Below, piece by piece: positions 50,015 through 59,239 of a stretch of DNA of 64,000 bases. A program made the translations under genes and the position numbers. Source of the stretch: Perlucidibaca piscinae DSM 21586 (GTDB taxonomy: Bacteria; Pseudomonadota; Gammaproteobacteria; Pseudomonadales; Moraxellaceae); assembly GCF_000420045.1 (NCBI RefSeq), contig NZ_ATUE01000006.1, positions 372,001 to 436,000 on the forward strand, in the 5' to 3' direction. The notes under the pieces are model-generated. The model had not been told where the DNA came from. It worked only from the letters and a program-made list of their open reading frames with translations, and did no database searches. Each line of letters starts with the position of its first letter. Position 1 is the stretch's first letter.

Positions 50015-51097
50015 TCAGCCGTGACGGCGAGAGAAGTCGGCCATGAACGCGATCAGGGCATCGACGGCAGCTTCCGGCACGGCGTTGTACAGACTGGCGC
50101 GCATGCCGCCCACCGAGCGGTGACCGGCCAGATTGAGCAGACGCAGCTGCTCGGCCTCGGCCAGGAAGGTCTTGTCGAGACGGGCATCAGCCAGCGTGAA
50201 CGGCACGTTCATGCGCGAGCGATTGGGCACGGCCACCGGGTTGGCATAGAACGGATTGTCATCAATCGCGGCATAGAGCTTGCGCGCCTTGCGGGCATTG
50301 GTCTCGGCCATGGCGGCAAGACCGCCCTGCTGCTTCAGCCACTGGAACACCAGGCCGGACAGGTACCAGGAATAGGTCGGCGGCGTGTTGTACATGGAGC
50401 CGTTCCTGGCCGCCACGGCATAGTCCAGCAGCGTCGGCGTGCCCGGCAGCACCTGGCCGAGCAGGTCGTCACGCACGATGACCACGACGATGCCGGCCGG
50501 GCCGATGTTCTTCTGCGCGCCGGCATAGATCAGGCCGAACTTCGAGACATCCAGCGGCTCCGAGAGAATGCTGGAGGAGAAGTCAGCCACCAGGGGCACA
50601 TCACCCACGGATGGAATGAAGTCGAACTCGACGCCGTGAATGGTCTCGTTGGGCGTGTAGTGCAGGTAGGCGGCATGCGGGTCCAGCTGCCAGCTGTCGA
50701 AGGACGGCACGCGGGTGAAATTGTTCGCGACATCGGTGGCGACGACATTGACGCCGCCGAACTTGCGCGCTTCCTCGATGGCCTTCTCCGACCACACGCC
50801 GGTGCAGACGTAGTCGGCCGAGGCCTTTCCACGCAGCAGGTTCATCGGGATCTGGGCAAACTGCAGCGAGGCGCCCCCCTGCAGGAACAGCACCTTGTAG
50901 TTGGCCGGGATGGCCAGCAGGTCACGCAGGTCCTGCTCGGCCTGTTCGGCGATGGCGACGAAGTCCTTGCCGCGATGGCTCATCTCCATCACGGAGCAGC
51001 CACGCCCCTGCCAGTCGACGAGGTCGGCCTGTGCCTGTTGCAGAACGGCTTCCGGCAGAGCGGCCGGACCTGCGCAGAAATTGAAAGCTCGCGTCAT
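50015..51097 (-). CDS. serC: Phosphoserine aminotransferase
   Basis: PLP enzyme that makes 3-phosphoserine from 3-phosphohydroxypyruvate, also acting in pyridoxal phosphate synthesis. The 360-residue protein begins with FNFCAGPAALPE. It has SVMEMSHRGKDF near residue 35, FLQGGASLQFA near 71, ADFSSSILSEP near 170, and the PLP lysine in GLIYAGAQKNIGPAG near 195. Its start overlaps the gyrA stop by four bases, and pheA follows, the order of P. aeruginosa. Confidence 0.97.
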   Translation of the reverse strand: MTRAFNFCAGPAALPEAVLQQAQADLVDWQGRGCSVMEMSHRGKDFVAIAEQAEQDLRDLLAIPANYKVLFLQGGASLQFAQIPMNLLRGKASADYVCTGVWSEKAIEEARKFGGVNVVATDVANNFTRVPSFDSWQLDPHAAYLHYTPNETIHGVEFDFIPSVGDVPLVADFSSSILSEPLDVSKFGLIYAGAQKNIGPAGIVVVIVRDDLLGQVLPGTPTLLDYAVAARNGSMYNTPPTYSWYLSGLVFQWLKQQGGLAAMAETNARKARKLYAAIDDNPFYANPVAVPNRSRMNVPFTLADARLDKTFLAEAEQLRLLNLAGHRSVGGMRASLYNAVPEAAVDALIAFMADFSRRHG

Positions 51098-53877
51098 GCT
51101 TGCACCGGAGTATCAGTATCAGTGTCGTGTGAGGGGGCGGCTGCCGCATCGGCAACCACGGAGTCATCGGCGACCGTCACGGCATCCTCGAGAATGTCTT
51201 CCTCGACTTCGTCGAGACGGACCAGACCGACCAGATGTTCGTCCTTGCCGAGCTTGATCAGCGTCACGCCCTGGGTATTGCGGCCCGAGGACGAGACCTC
51301 GCCGACGCGGGTGCGTACCAGCGTGCCCTGATCCGAGATCAGCATCAGCTCATCGCTGTCGGCTACCTGGACGGCACCGATCAGCTCGCCATTGCGCTCG
51401 GAGGCCTGCATCGCGATCACGCCCTGACCGCCACGGCCACGGCGCGGGAACTCGGCGAGGCCGGTGCGCTTGCCGAAGCCGTTGCGCGACGCGGTGAGGA
51501 TCTGCGCGCCCGAGACCGGAATGATCATGGAGATCAGCTGCTGGCCGGCCGGCAGTCGCATGCCGCGCACGCCGCGGGCGGTACGGCCCATGGTGCGCAC
51601 GTGCTTTTCCTTGAAGCGGATGACCTTGCCGCCATCGGAGAACAGCATGACTTCGCAGGCGCCGTTGGTGACGGCAGCGGCGATCAGGGTGTCGCCCTCG
51701 TCCAAGCGCAAGGCGATCAGACCGTTGCTGCGCGGACGGCTGAACTGGGCCAGCGGTGTCTTCTTCACGGTGCCGGAGGCGGTTGCCATGAAGATGTAGG
51801 CGCCCGTGGGCTCGTCGAGACCGGTCAGCGCCAGATCATCGGCGTCGTCCTGCTCGCCACTGTCGCCGTCCTCGATCTCGACCGCCTCGCCGACGATGTC
51901 GTCAAGCTCCTCGTCATCGGCCACGTCCTGGTCGGCCTGCTCCGGGTGATAGGCGGCCAGGTCAATCGGCAGCAACGCGGTGACGCGCTCGCCCTCGCCC
52001 AGCGGCAGCACGTTGACGATGGGCTTGCCCTTGGAGCCGCGACCTGCCTGCGGCAGCTCGTAGACCTTGAGCCAGTAGACCTTGCCGGCGCTGGTGAAGC
52101 ACAGCACGGTGTCGTGGGTGCTGGCGACCAGCAGATGCTCGATGTAGTCCTCGTCCTTCATCGCGGTCGCCGACTTGCCGCGGCCGCCACGGCGCTGGGC
52201 GCGGTAGTCGGTGATCGGCTGGATCTTGGCGTAGCCGCTGTGGGAAATGGTCAGCACCACGTCCTCTTCGCTGATCAGGTCTTCCAGCGTGAGGTCGAGG
52301 CGCGAGGCAATGATCTCGGTACGACGCTTGTCGCCATAGGTCGAGAGCATCTCGCGCAGCTCTTCGCGGATCACGTCGAGCAGGCGCTCGGGATCGGCGA
52401 GGATAAGCATCAGGGCGCGAATGCGGTCGAGGATCTCGCCGTACTCGGCGACCAGCTTGTCCTGCTCCAGCCCGGTAAGACGGTTGAGGCGCAGGTCGAG
52501 GATGGCCTGGGCCTGTTCCGGCGACAGCTTGTAGCGGCCGTTGTTGAGGCCGTAGACCAGCGACAGGCCTTCCGGACGGCTGGCATGCTGGTCACCGGCA
52601 CGCTCGAGCATGCCCTCCACGGCGCCGGGCAGCCAGGTCTCGGTCATCAGGCGCTCGCGTGCCTCGGCCGGGCTGGGCGACTTCTTGATCAGCTCGATGA
52701 CCGGATCGATGTTGGCCAGCGCAACCGCCAGGCCTTCGAGAATGTGGCCCCGCTCGCGCGCCTTGCGCAGCTCGAACACGGTACGGCGCGTCACCACTTC
52801 CCGGCGATGGCGCACGAAAGCCTCAAGAATCTGCTTGAGATTCAGCACCTTGGGCTGGCCTTCGTCGATGGCCACCATGTTGATGCCGAACACGCTCTGG
52901 AGCTGGGTCTGGGCAAACAGGTTGTTGACCACCACCTCGGCCATTTCACCGCGCTTGAGCTCGATGACGATGCGCATGCCGTCCTTGTCGGACTCGTCAC
53001 GCAGCTCGGAGATGCCTTCCAGCTTCTTTTCCTTGACCAGCTCGGCGATCTTCTCGATCACGCGCGCCTTGTTCAGCTGGTAGGGAATCTCGGTGAAGAT
53101 GATGCTCTGGCGATTGGTACGGGCATCGGTCTCGATGTGATGACGGGCACGCAGGTAGATGCGGCCACGGCCGGTGCGGTAGGCCTCGACGATGCCGGCA
53201 CGACCGTTGATGATGCCCGCCGTCGGGAAATCGGGACCGGTGACGTGCTGCATCAGGCCGTCGATGTCGATGTCCGGGTTGTCGATCAGCGCCAGCACGG
53301 CGTTGATGACTTCGCTCATGTTGTGCGGCGGAATGTTGGTGGCCATGCCCACCGCGATGCCGCTGGAACCGTTGACCAGCAGGTTGGGCACGCGCGTAGG
53401 CATCACCGCCGGAATCATCTCGGTGCCGTCGTAGTTCGGCACCCAGTCGGTGGTTTCCTTGTCGAGATCAGCAAGCAGGTCATGCGCGAGACGGGTCATG
53501 CGCACTTCGGTGTAACGCATGGCGGCGGCGTTGTCGCCATCCACCGAGCCGAAGTTGCCCTGGCCGTCGACCAGCAGGTAGCGCAGCGAGAACGGCTGCG
53601 CCATGCGCACGATGGTGTCGTACACCGCCGTGTCACCGTGCGGGTGGTACTTGCCGATGACGTCACCGACGACACGGGCGGACTTCTTGTAGGCCTTGTT
53701 CCAGTCGTTGCCAAGCTCGTGCATGGCGTAGAGCACGCGGCGGTGCACCGGCTTCAGGCCGTCACGGACGTCCGGCAGCGCGCGCCCGACAATCACGCTC
53801 ATGGCGTAGTCGAGGTAGGACTGTCTCAGCTCGTCTTCGATATTGACTGGAAGAATTTCCTTGGCAACGTCGGACAT
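51094..53877 (-). CDS. gyrA: DNA gyrase subunit A
   Basis: Type II topoisomerase subunit that breaks and rejoins DNA. The 927-residue protein has the N-terminal breakage-reunion domain with catalytic Tyr in AAMRYTEVRM near residue 122, and the quinolone-resistance region HPHGDTAVYDTIVRMAQ (Thr where E. coli has Ser83). The C-terminal beta-pinwheel carries the GyrA-box QRRGGRGK near 560. An acidic insert (about residues 641-690, rich in Asp and Glu) interrupts the pinwheel and makes the protein longer than E. coli GyrA (875). It is the first gene of the gyrA-serC-pheA-hisC-tyrA/aroA-cmk run. Confidence 0.98.
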   Translation of the reverse strand: MSDVAKEILPVNIEDELRQSYLDYAMSVIVGRALPDVRDGLKPVHRRVLYAMHELGNDWNKAYKKSARVVGDVIGKYHPHGDTAVYDTIVRMAQPFSLRYLLVDGQGNFGSVDGDNAAAMRYTEVRMTRLAHDLLADLDKETTDWVPNYDGTEMIPAVMPTRVPNLLVNGSSGIAVGMATNIPPHNMSEVINAVLALIDNPDIDIDGLMQHVTGPDFPTAGIINGRAGIVEAYRTGRGRIYLRARHHIETDARTNRQSIIFTEIPYQLNKARVIEKIAELVKEKKLEGISELRDESDKDGMRIVIELKRGEMAEVVVNNLFAQTQLQSVFGINMVAIDEGQPKVLNLKQILEAFVRHRREVVTRRTVFELRKARERGHILEGLAVALANIDPVIELIKKSPSPAEARERLMTETWLPGAVEGMLERAGDQHASRPEGLSLVYGLNNGRYKLSPEQAQAILDLRLNRLTGLEQDKLVAEYGEILDRIRALMLILADPERLLDVIREELREMLSTYGDKRRTEIIASRLDLTLEDLISEEDVVLTISHSGYAKIQPITDYRAQRRGGRGKSATAMKDEDYIEHLLVASTHDTVLCFTSAGKVYWLKVYELPQAGRGSKGKPIVNVLPLGEGERVTALLPIDLAAYHPEQADQDVADDEELDDIVGEAVEIEDGDSGEQDDADDLALTGLDEPTGAYIFMATASGTVKKTPLAQFSRPRSNGLIALRLDEGDTLIAAAVTNGACEVMLFSDGGKVIRFKEKHVRTMGRTARGVRGMRLPAGQQLISMIIPVSGAQILTASRNGFGKRTGLAEFPRRGRGGQGVIAMQASERNGELIGAVQVADSDELMLISDQGTLVRTRVGEVSSSGRNTQGVTLIKLGKDEHLVGLVRLDEVEEDILEDAVTVADDSVVADAAAAPSHDTDTDTPVQA

Positions 53878-53916
53878 GCGGTTTTCTCTTCTTCTGGGCC
53901 GTCGTCAAAGCCGGCG

Positions 53917-53925
53917 ATTGTATCA
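53917..53925 (-). promoter_or_regulatory. Extended -10 promoter for gyrA
   Basis: Minus-strand TGATACAAT fits an extended -10, 40 bases upstream of the gyrA start; no good -35 is seen. The region is shared with the divergent ubiG gene. Confidence 0.45.
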
Positions 53926-54048
53926 CAGCTGACCATCGTCAGCAGCCTGCAGAACCGCGCAAACCCTGTAATGCGGCTATACTTCGCGCACTTCGCCGAG
54001 CCACCGCCATCGCGGCTGCCGGCGCATCCAGACCAGGAGATCGCAGCT

Positions 54049-54780
54049 GTGCAAGAAATGCTCAATGTCGACCGGGCCGAGATCGCCAAGTTCGAGGCGC
54101 TGGCGGAAAAATGGTGGGATCGCCAGTCCGAGTTCAAGCCGCTGCATGACATCAATCCGCTGCGCCTGGACTGGATAGACGAGCGTGCAAGTCTCTCCGG
54201 CAAGCGTGTGCTCGACGTCGGCTGCGGCGGCGGCATCCTGTCCGAAAGCATGGCGCGCCGCGGCGCCGCCGAGGTGCTGGGCATAGACATGGGCGAGGCG
54301 CCGCTGGCCGTGGCCACCCTGCATGCCAGCCAGCACGGCGTCGGCAACGTCAGCTATCGCCAGGTCACCGTGGAGGCGCTGGCCGAGGAGCAGCCGGCCA
54401 GCTTCGACGTCGTCACCTGCATGGAAATGCTTGAGCACGTGCCCGACCCGGCCGCCGTGGTCGCGTCCTGCCAGCGCCTGGTCAAGCCCGGTGGCACGGT
54501 GTTCTTCTCGACGCTCAACCGCAACCCCAAGTCCTGGCTGTTCGCCATCGTTGGCGCCGAGTACGTGCTGCGCATGCTGCCGCGCGGCACCCACGACTAC
54601 CAGAAATTCATCCGTCCGGCCGAGCTTGGACGCTGGATACGCGACGCCGGACTGGATCTCGGCGACATGACCGGCCTGCACTTCAATCCGCTGACCGGAC
54701 GCTACTGGCTGGCGGCCAATGTCGACGTCAACTACATGATGGCGACGTCGCGTCCGCTGTCGCCGGAGCAGGCATCGTGA
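54049..54780 (+). CDS. ubiG: Ubiquinone biosynthesis O-methyltransferase UbiG
   Basis: SAM-dependent enzyme that does both O-methylations in ubiquinone synthesis. The 243-residue protein starts close to VDRAEIAKFEALAEKWWDR, the typical family N-terminus. It has the SAM motif VLDVGCGGGILSE near residue 52, VTCMEMLEHVPDP near 120, and the STLNRNPKSWLFAIVGAEYVL segment near 152. GTG 54049 is chosen because AGGAGA lies eight bases upstream; ATG 54058 is an alternative. The stop overlaps the next gene by four bases (GTGA). Confidence 0.96.
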   Translation: MQEMLNVDRAEIAKFEALAEKWWDRQSEFKPLHDINPLRLDWIDERASLSGKRVLDVGCGGGILSESMARRGAAEVLGIDMGEAPLAVATLHASQHGVGNVSYRQVTVEALAEEQPASFDVVTCMEMLEHVPDPAAVVASCQRLVKPGGTVFFSTLNRNPKSWLFAIVGAEYVLRMLPRGTHDYQKFIRPAELGRWIRDAGLDLGDMTGLHFNPLTGRYWLAANVDVNYMMATSRPLSPEQAS

Positions 54781-55451
54781 GCAGCCTGCCGCACGCCGTC
54801 TTCTTCGATCTCGACGGCACCCTGGTCGACACCGCGCCCGACTTTCATGCCGTGATCAACCGCCTGCGTGAACGCGAGTCGCTGCCTGCCCTGCCTTACG
54901 ACATCATCCGTGCGGTGGTGTCCGAGGGCGCGCGCGCCGTCATCAGCGCCGGCTTTCCGCACCTCGCCAGTGATGATCCGGCGCTGGAACAGCTGCGCGA
55001 GGACTTCCTGAGCGCCTACGAGCAGCACCTGGCCGACCATTCACGCCTGTTTCCCGGCCTTGATGACGTGCTTGCAAGCCTCGAGGCACAGGGCATCGCC
55101 TGGGGCGTGGTGACCAACAAGCACAGCCGCTACACCCTGCCCCTGATGCAGGCGCTGGCGCTGGACAGCCGCTCGGCTGCCACCGTCTGTCCGGACCACG
55201 TGACGCGCACCAAGCCCGACCCGGAGCCGCTGTTCAAGGCTGCCGAGCTGGCCGGCGTCGATGCCGCACGCTGCATCTATGTCGGTGATCACGTGCGCGA
55301 CATCATCGCCGGCCGAGATGCCGGCATGCAGACCGTGGCCGTGGGCTGGGGCTATGTGCAGGACGGCGACTCGCCGGCGGACTGGCAGGCCGACGTGCTC
55401 TGCGAGCGCGTCGATGACTTTGCCCGCTGGCTGGCCGAGCGCCTGGCCTGA
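54777..55451 (+). CDS. mupP: HAD phosphatase, probable MurNAc-6-phosphate phosphatase MupP (often annotated Gph)
   Basis: HAD-superfamily phosphatase of 224 residues with the nucleophile motif FFDLDGTLVD near residue 9, the VVTNKHSRYT motif II region near 112, and VGDHVRDIIAGRDAG (acidic motif) near 168. General similarity is to phosphoglycolate phosphatases. The ubiG - gene - yciK arrangement is the one in which Pseudomonas MupP was described, an enzyme of the cell-wall recycling route with AmgK and MurU. The MupP call therefore rests on gene order plus family; Gph remains possible. It starts with GTG overlapping the ubiG stop. Confidence 0.85.
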   Translation: MSSLPHAVFFDLDGTLVDTAPDFHAVINRLRERESLPALPYDIIRAVVSEGARAVISAGFPHLASDDPALEQLREDFLSAYEQHLADHSRLFPGLDDVLASLEAQGIAWGVVTNKHSRYTLPLMQALALDSRSAATVCPDHVTRTKPDPEPLFKAAELAGVDAARCIYVGDHVRDIIAGRDAGMQTVAVGWGYVQDGDSPADWQADVLCERVDDFARWLAERLA

Positions 55452-55490
55452 GCGCTTCTTTCTCTTACGGATACTGCTGCGAGACACACG

Positions 55491-56249
55491 ATGCAAAGCT
55501 ATGAAGCCGCTTCTGACCTGATGAAAGACCGCGTGGTGCTGGTGACCGGCGCCAGTGACGGCATCGGCCGCGTCGCGGCGCTCACCCTGGCCGCGCATGG
55601 CGCTACCGTGATCCTGCTCGGCCGCGTGCTGGAAAAGCTGGACGCCGTCTATGACGAGATCGTTGCCGCCGGCCATCCGACACCGGCCATCCTGACCCTG
55701 GACTTGAGCATGGCGGGCGAGCACGAGTGCCGCCAGCTGGCCGAGGTCGTGGAAACCACCTTCGGCCGTCTCGACGGCGTGCTGCACAATGCCGCCGTGC
55801 TGGGCGACATCACGCCGCTGGAAATGTACGACCCGGATACCTGGGACTTCGTCATGAAGGTCAATCTGCGCGCGCCCTTCGTGCTAACCCAGGCGCTGCT
55901 GCCCCTGCTCAAGCAGTCGCCCGATGCCAGCGTGGTGATGACCACCAGCAGCGTCGGTCGCCGTGCCCGTGCGTTCTGGGGCGCCTACGCGATCTCCAAG
56001 TGCGGCATCGAGGGCATGGTGCAGATGCTGGCCGACGAGCTCGCCAACGTCTCCAGCATCCGTGTCAACGCCATCAATCCGGGCGCGACACGAACCAACA
56101 TGCGCGCCAGCGCCTACCCCGGCGAGAACCCGGACGGCGTCACCCGCCCGGAAGCCCTGATGCCGCTTTACCTGTATCTGCTCGGCCCGGACAGCCAGGG
56201 CATCACCGGGCAGTCCTTCGACGCCCAGCCCCCCAAGGCCGCCAGCTGA
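55491..56249 (+). CDS. yciK: YciK family short-chain dehydrogenase
   Basis: NAD(P)-dependent short-chain dehydrogenase of 252 residues. It has the cofactor motif VLVTGASDGIGR near residue 16, the DGVLHNAAVLG segment near 95, and the catalytic Ser-Tyr-Lys set in TTSSVGRRARAFWGAYAISKCG near 150-167. Family members are listed as YciK oxidoreductases with no established substrate. It follows mupP by 39 bases, an arrangement conserved in Pseudomonas, and its stop is only 12 bases from the convergent DUF2721 gene with no terminator visible. Confidence 0.92.
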   Translation: MQSYEAASDLMKDRVVLVTGASDGIGRVAALTLAAHGATVILLGRVLEKLDAVYDEIVAAGHPTPAILTLDLSMAGEHECRQLAEVVETTFGRLDGVLHNAAVLGDITPLEMYDPDTWDFVMKVNLRAPFVLTQALLPLLKQSPDASVVMTTSSVGRRARAFWGAYAISKCGIEGMVQMLADELANVSSIRVNAINPGATRTNMRASAYPGENPDGVTRPEALMPLYLYLLGPDSQGITGQSFDAQPPKAAS

Positions 56250-56261
56250 GCCGGCCAGCCC

Positions 56262-56687
56262 TCACAGATGCTTGTGCCAGGCCTGGTCGCGGACATCGAG
56301 CTCCTCGATGTCCGCGAGATGGGTTTCCAGTGCCCGCGTCGAAATCAGGATCTCGCGCAGTGACAGCGCCAGCGCAAGGAACATCAGCACCAGGCTGATG
56401 ACGAAGGCGATCAGGGCGCCGAGCTGGAACTTCAGCAGCACCAGCCCGATGCAGAGAATGCACACCACCAGGCTGGATACGCCGCAGGCCTGCATGTCGC
56501 GAATCAGCAGCAGACGATTGCGCAGATTGCCGATCTGCGCCAGCACCAGCGCATCCGGCGCCCGCTTGTAGTGGTCATGCAGGTTGCGGATGAGTGACGC
56601 CAGCGCCAGGAAGCGGTTGGTGAACGCCAGCAGCAGCAGGGAAATGGCCGGGAACAGGATGGACGGGGTGCTCACGTCGATGATCAT
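56262..56687 (-). CDS. DUF2721 family membrane protein
   Basis: A 141-residue membrane protein resembling the DUF2721 family, without known function. It begins STPSILFPAISLLLLAFTNRFLALASLIRNLH, which spans a first helix. Two more helices lie near residues 68-88 and 92-115, and the tail is acidic (LADIEELDVRDQ). ATG 56687 is chosen because it begins the conserved part; the frame is open far upstream inside rluB. It lies 16 bases downstream of rluB, so it may be cotranscribed with scpAB-rluB. Confidence 0.8.
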   Translation of the reverse strand: MIIDVSTPSILFPAISLLLLAFTNRFLALASLIRNLHDHYKRAPDALVLAQIGNLRNRLLLIRDMQACGVSSLVVCILCIGLVLLKFQLGALIAFVISLVLMFLALALSLREILISTRALETHLADIEELDVRDQAWHKHL

Positions 56688-56703
56688 GGTGCCGGCCACA
56701 GGC

Positions 56704-57714
56704 TTACTCCTCGCCGTCCTGGCCACGACCGTCGCGGCGCTGCTGACGCAGGTAGCCACCCTTGCGGCTGGCCGGCTGGCTGTCACGCGCCAGTGCCGGA
56801 GTCGACGTGCTGCCGGGCCGGATGATGCGACCTGAGCGTGGCGCCGGCGCATCGGTGTTGGCAGCCGCCACCTTGCGACGCGTGCGCGAATCGACCGGAC
56901 GTGCCTTGAGCGGGTTCTCGCGCTGCTTGTCGATGCGGCGCTTGGCCAGCCCGAACAGGCCGGTGCCGCCACGACGCGGACGCAGCTCGACCGCGCCCAG
57001 CAGCGCGTCGATGTCGGGCTTGTCGAGCTCGATCCAGCGCCCGGTGCGAAGCTCGCGCGGCAGCTGCTGGGTGCCGTAGCGTGTCCGCAGCAGTCGCGAG
57101 ACCTTGAGCTCCTGCGACTCGAACAGCCGACGCACTTCGCGGTTGCGGCCTTCCTTCACCACCACCTGCCACCAGCGGTTGAAGCCCTCGCCGCCGAGCT
57201 CGGACATGCTCTCGAACTTGGCCGGACCGTCCTCCAGCTCGACACCCTCGCAGAGAGTGCGCTGGATCTCGGGCGTGACCACGCCCATCACGCGCACCGC
57301 GTATTCCCGCTCGATGCCGCTGGAGGGGTGCATGAGGCGGTTGGCAAACTCGCCGTCATTGGTGAACAGCAGCAGACCGGTACTGTTGATGTCGAGGCGT
57401 CCGACCATGACCCAGCGCTCGCCGTTGAGACGCGGCAGACGGTCGAACACGGTGGGACGCCCCTCGGGGTCGGAACGCGAGCAGATCTCGCCTTCCGGCT
57501 TGTAGTAGGCAATGACGCGGCGACGCAGCTCGGACTCAACGGTGAAATGCACCAGGCGTCCGTCCAGGCGCAACTCGGCATCCGCCTCGATGCGATCACC
57601 GAGGCTGGCGACACTGCCATTGACGCTGACGCGGCCGTCGAGGATCGCCTGTTCCATGTGGCGACGCGAACCCAGGCCGGTACGGGCGAGGACCTTCTGC
57701 AGTTTTTCACTCAT
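56704..57714 (-). CDS. rluB: 23S rRNA pseudouridine(2605) synthase RluB
   Basis: Modifies uridine 2605 in 23S rRNA. The 336-residue protein has an N-terminal S4 RNA-binding domain (about 1-60, KLQKVLARTGLGSRR), the catalytic GRLDINSTGLLLFTNDG motif with the nucleophile Asp near residue 104, and the EGRNREVRRLF motif near 187. A basic C-terminal tail after about 255 (Arg, Lys, Pro-rich) is longer than in E. coli. Its start overlaps the scpB stop by four bases, giving a coupled scpA-scpB-rluB unit. Confidence 0.95.
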   Translation of the reverse strand: MSEKLQKVLARTGLGSRRHMEQAILDGRVSVNGSVASLGDRIEADAELRLDGRLVHFTVESELRRRVIAYYKPEGEICSRSDPEGRPTVFDRLPRLNGERWVMVGRLDINSTGLLLFTNDGEFANRLMHPSSGIEREYAVRVMGVVTPEIQRTLCEGVELEDGPAKFESMSELGGEGFNRWWQVVVKEGRNREVRRLFESQELKVSRLLRTRYGTQQLPRELRTGRWIELDKPDIDALLGAVELRPRRGGTGLFGLAKRRIDKQRENPLKARPVDSRTRRKVAAANTDAPAPRSGRIIRPGSTSTPALARDSQPASRKGGYLRQQRRDGRGQDGEE

Positions 57715-58271
57715 TGTTTTCTATCCAGGTCAGCGGCGATCTCGTCGAGATCGCGAATGGAGGCCAGCGCTGGCAGATCGGCCAGGCTTTGCAGGTTGAA
57801 GTCGTCGAGAAAGCTGCGCGTGGTGGCAAACAGTGCCGGACGCCCAGGTACTTCCTTGTGGCCGGCGACACGAATCCACTCGCGCTCGAGCAGGGTCTTG
57901 ACGATCTGGCTGCTCACCGACACGCCACGAATGTCCTCGATCTCGGAACGCGTGATGGGCTGGCGGTAGGCGATCAGCGCCAGCGTCTCCAGCAGGGCTC
58001 GCGAATAGCGCTGCGGACGCTCCTCCCAGAGCCGGCTCACCCAGGGCCCGACGTCACTGCGGACCTGGAAGCGCCAGCCCGAGGCCACCTGCTGCAGCTG
58101 CACGCCACGACCGGCATAGTCATCGGCCAGTGCCGCGAGAATCGCCTTCAGACTGCCGGCATCGGGCGCTCTGCCCTCCTCGAACAAGGCTTGAAGCTGC
58201 TCGATGGAGAGCGCACGGCCGGCCGCAAACAGCGCGCCTTCGACAATGGCTTTGAGTTCGTCAGGCGTCAT
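57711..58271 (-). CDS. scpB: Segregation and condensation protein B
   Basis: Winged-helix subunit of the SMC-ScpAB condensin. The 186-residue protein starts ELKAIVEGALFAAGRALS and has the two winged-helix domains, with RALLETLALIAYRQPITRSEIEDIRG near residue 85 and GRPALFATTRSFLDDFNL near 142. It overlaps scpA by eleven bases and rluB by four. No smc gene is in the window. Confidence 0.95.
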   Translation of the reverse strand: MTPDELKAIVEGALFAAGRALSIEQLQALFEEGRAPDAGSLKAILAALADDYAGRGVQLQQVASGWRFQVRSDVGPWVSRLWEERPQRYSRALLETLALIAYRQPITRSEIEDIRGVSVSSQIVKTLLEREWIRVAGHKEVPGRPALFATTRSFLDDFNLQSLADLPALASIRDLDEIAADLDRKQ

Positions 58272-59190
58272 CGAATGCCCCTTCGCTGCCGGACGCTTCC
58301 GGCTCGTTGTCGTTCAGTTCAGCGAGATCCAGATCATTACCTTGGGCATCGCCGATCCGGGCCCGGACATGGATGTCGGCAAAGGACTCGGTCTGTACCA
58401 GATCAATCAGCCCTTCCTTGACCAGCTCCAGGATGGCCATGAACGAGACCACCACGCCGAGCCGTCCCTCCTCGACCACGAACAGCGAGACAAACGGGTG
58501 GAAGCCGCCACCGCGCAGGCGGTCGAGAATGCCGCTCATGCGCTCGCGCATGGACAGCGTCTCCTTGGAGATCTGGTGCGACTCGTAGAGATCGGCACGA
58601 CGCAGCACGTCCTGCAGGGCCAGCAGCAGCTCGCGCAATTCGACCTGCGGCGGCTCGACGGGACGTCGGTAGTCCGGCGCCATGGCGGCGGCGACAAAGA
58701 AGTCGCGACCCTCGCAGGGCAAGCCGTCGATCTGCTCGGCAGCCCGCTTGAAGCGCTCGTACTCCTGCAGACGACGGATCAGCTCGGCGCGCGGATCGAC
58801 CTCCTCGACGCCATCCGGCCCCTTCGGGCGCGGCAGCAGCAGGCGCGACTTGATCTCGCCCAGCCAGGCGGCCATGAGCAGGTATTCGGCGGCGAGGTCG
58901 AAATTCAGCGCGCGCATGACCTCGATGTACTCAAGGTACTGGTGCGTGATCTTCGCCACCGGGATGTCGAGGATATCGAGGTTCTGCGCGCGAATCAGGT
59001 ACAGCAGAAGGTCCAGCGGCCCCTCGAAGGTGTCGAGAAAGACCTGCAGGGCATCCGGGGGAATGTAGAGATCGTCCGGCAGCGTGGTGACCAGCTCACC
59101 CTTGACGCGTGCCACCGCCGTCAGGGACGCAGGCGCATCCTCGGCAATCGGTGCAGCGGTGGCGGTGGTTTCCGGCACGGTGTCGGTCAT
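58261..59190 (-). CDS. scpA: Segregation and condensation protein A
   Basis: Kleisin subunit of the SMC-ScpAB complex. The 309-residue protein has an N-terminal variable part (about 1-55) and the conserved kleisin N-terminal segment FEGPLDLLLYLIRAQNLDILDIPVAKIT (about 57-84). A LAAEYLLMAAWLGEIKSRLLLP segment is near 105, and a C-terminal winged helix lies near 210-285. ATG 59190 is chosen with a modest GAGA site; ATG 59229 is an alternative. It follows trpS by 49 bases. Confidence 0.93.
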   Translation of the reverse strand: MTDTVPETTATAAPIAEDAPASLTAVARVKGELVTTLPDDLYIPPDALQVFLDTFEGPLDLLLYLIRAQNLDILDIPVAKITHQYLEYIEVMRALNFDLAAEYLLMAAWLGEIKSRLLLPRPKGPDGVEEVDPRAELIRRLQEYERFKRAAEQIDGLPCEGRDFFVAAAMAPDYRRPVEPPQVELRELLLALQDVLRRADLYESHQISKETLSMRERMSGILDRLRGGGFHPFVSLFVVEEGRLGVVVSFMAILELVKEGLIDLVQTESFADIHVRARIGDAQGNDLDLAELNDNEPEASGSEGAFDDA

Positions 59191-59239
59191 GTCGTTCTCG
59201 GCTTGCCGCTTCGCAGCGGTAAAAGGCATTAGACCGGGC

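Noticed and set aside
51235..53970. Very long open frame antisense to gyrA running into ubiG
   Set aside because: The part opposite gyrA is a composition artefact; only the segment from 54049 matches UbiG.
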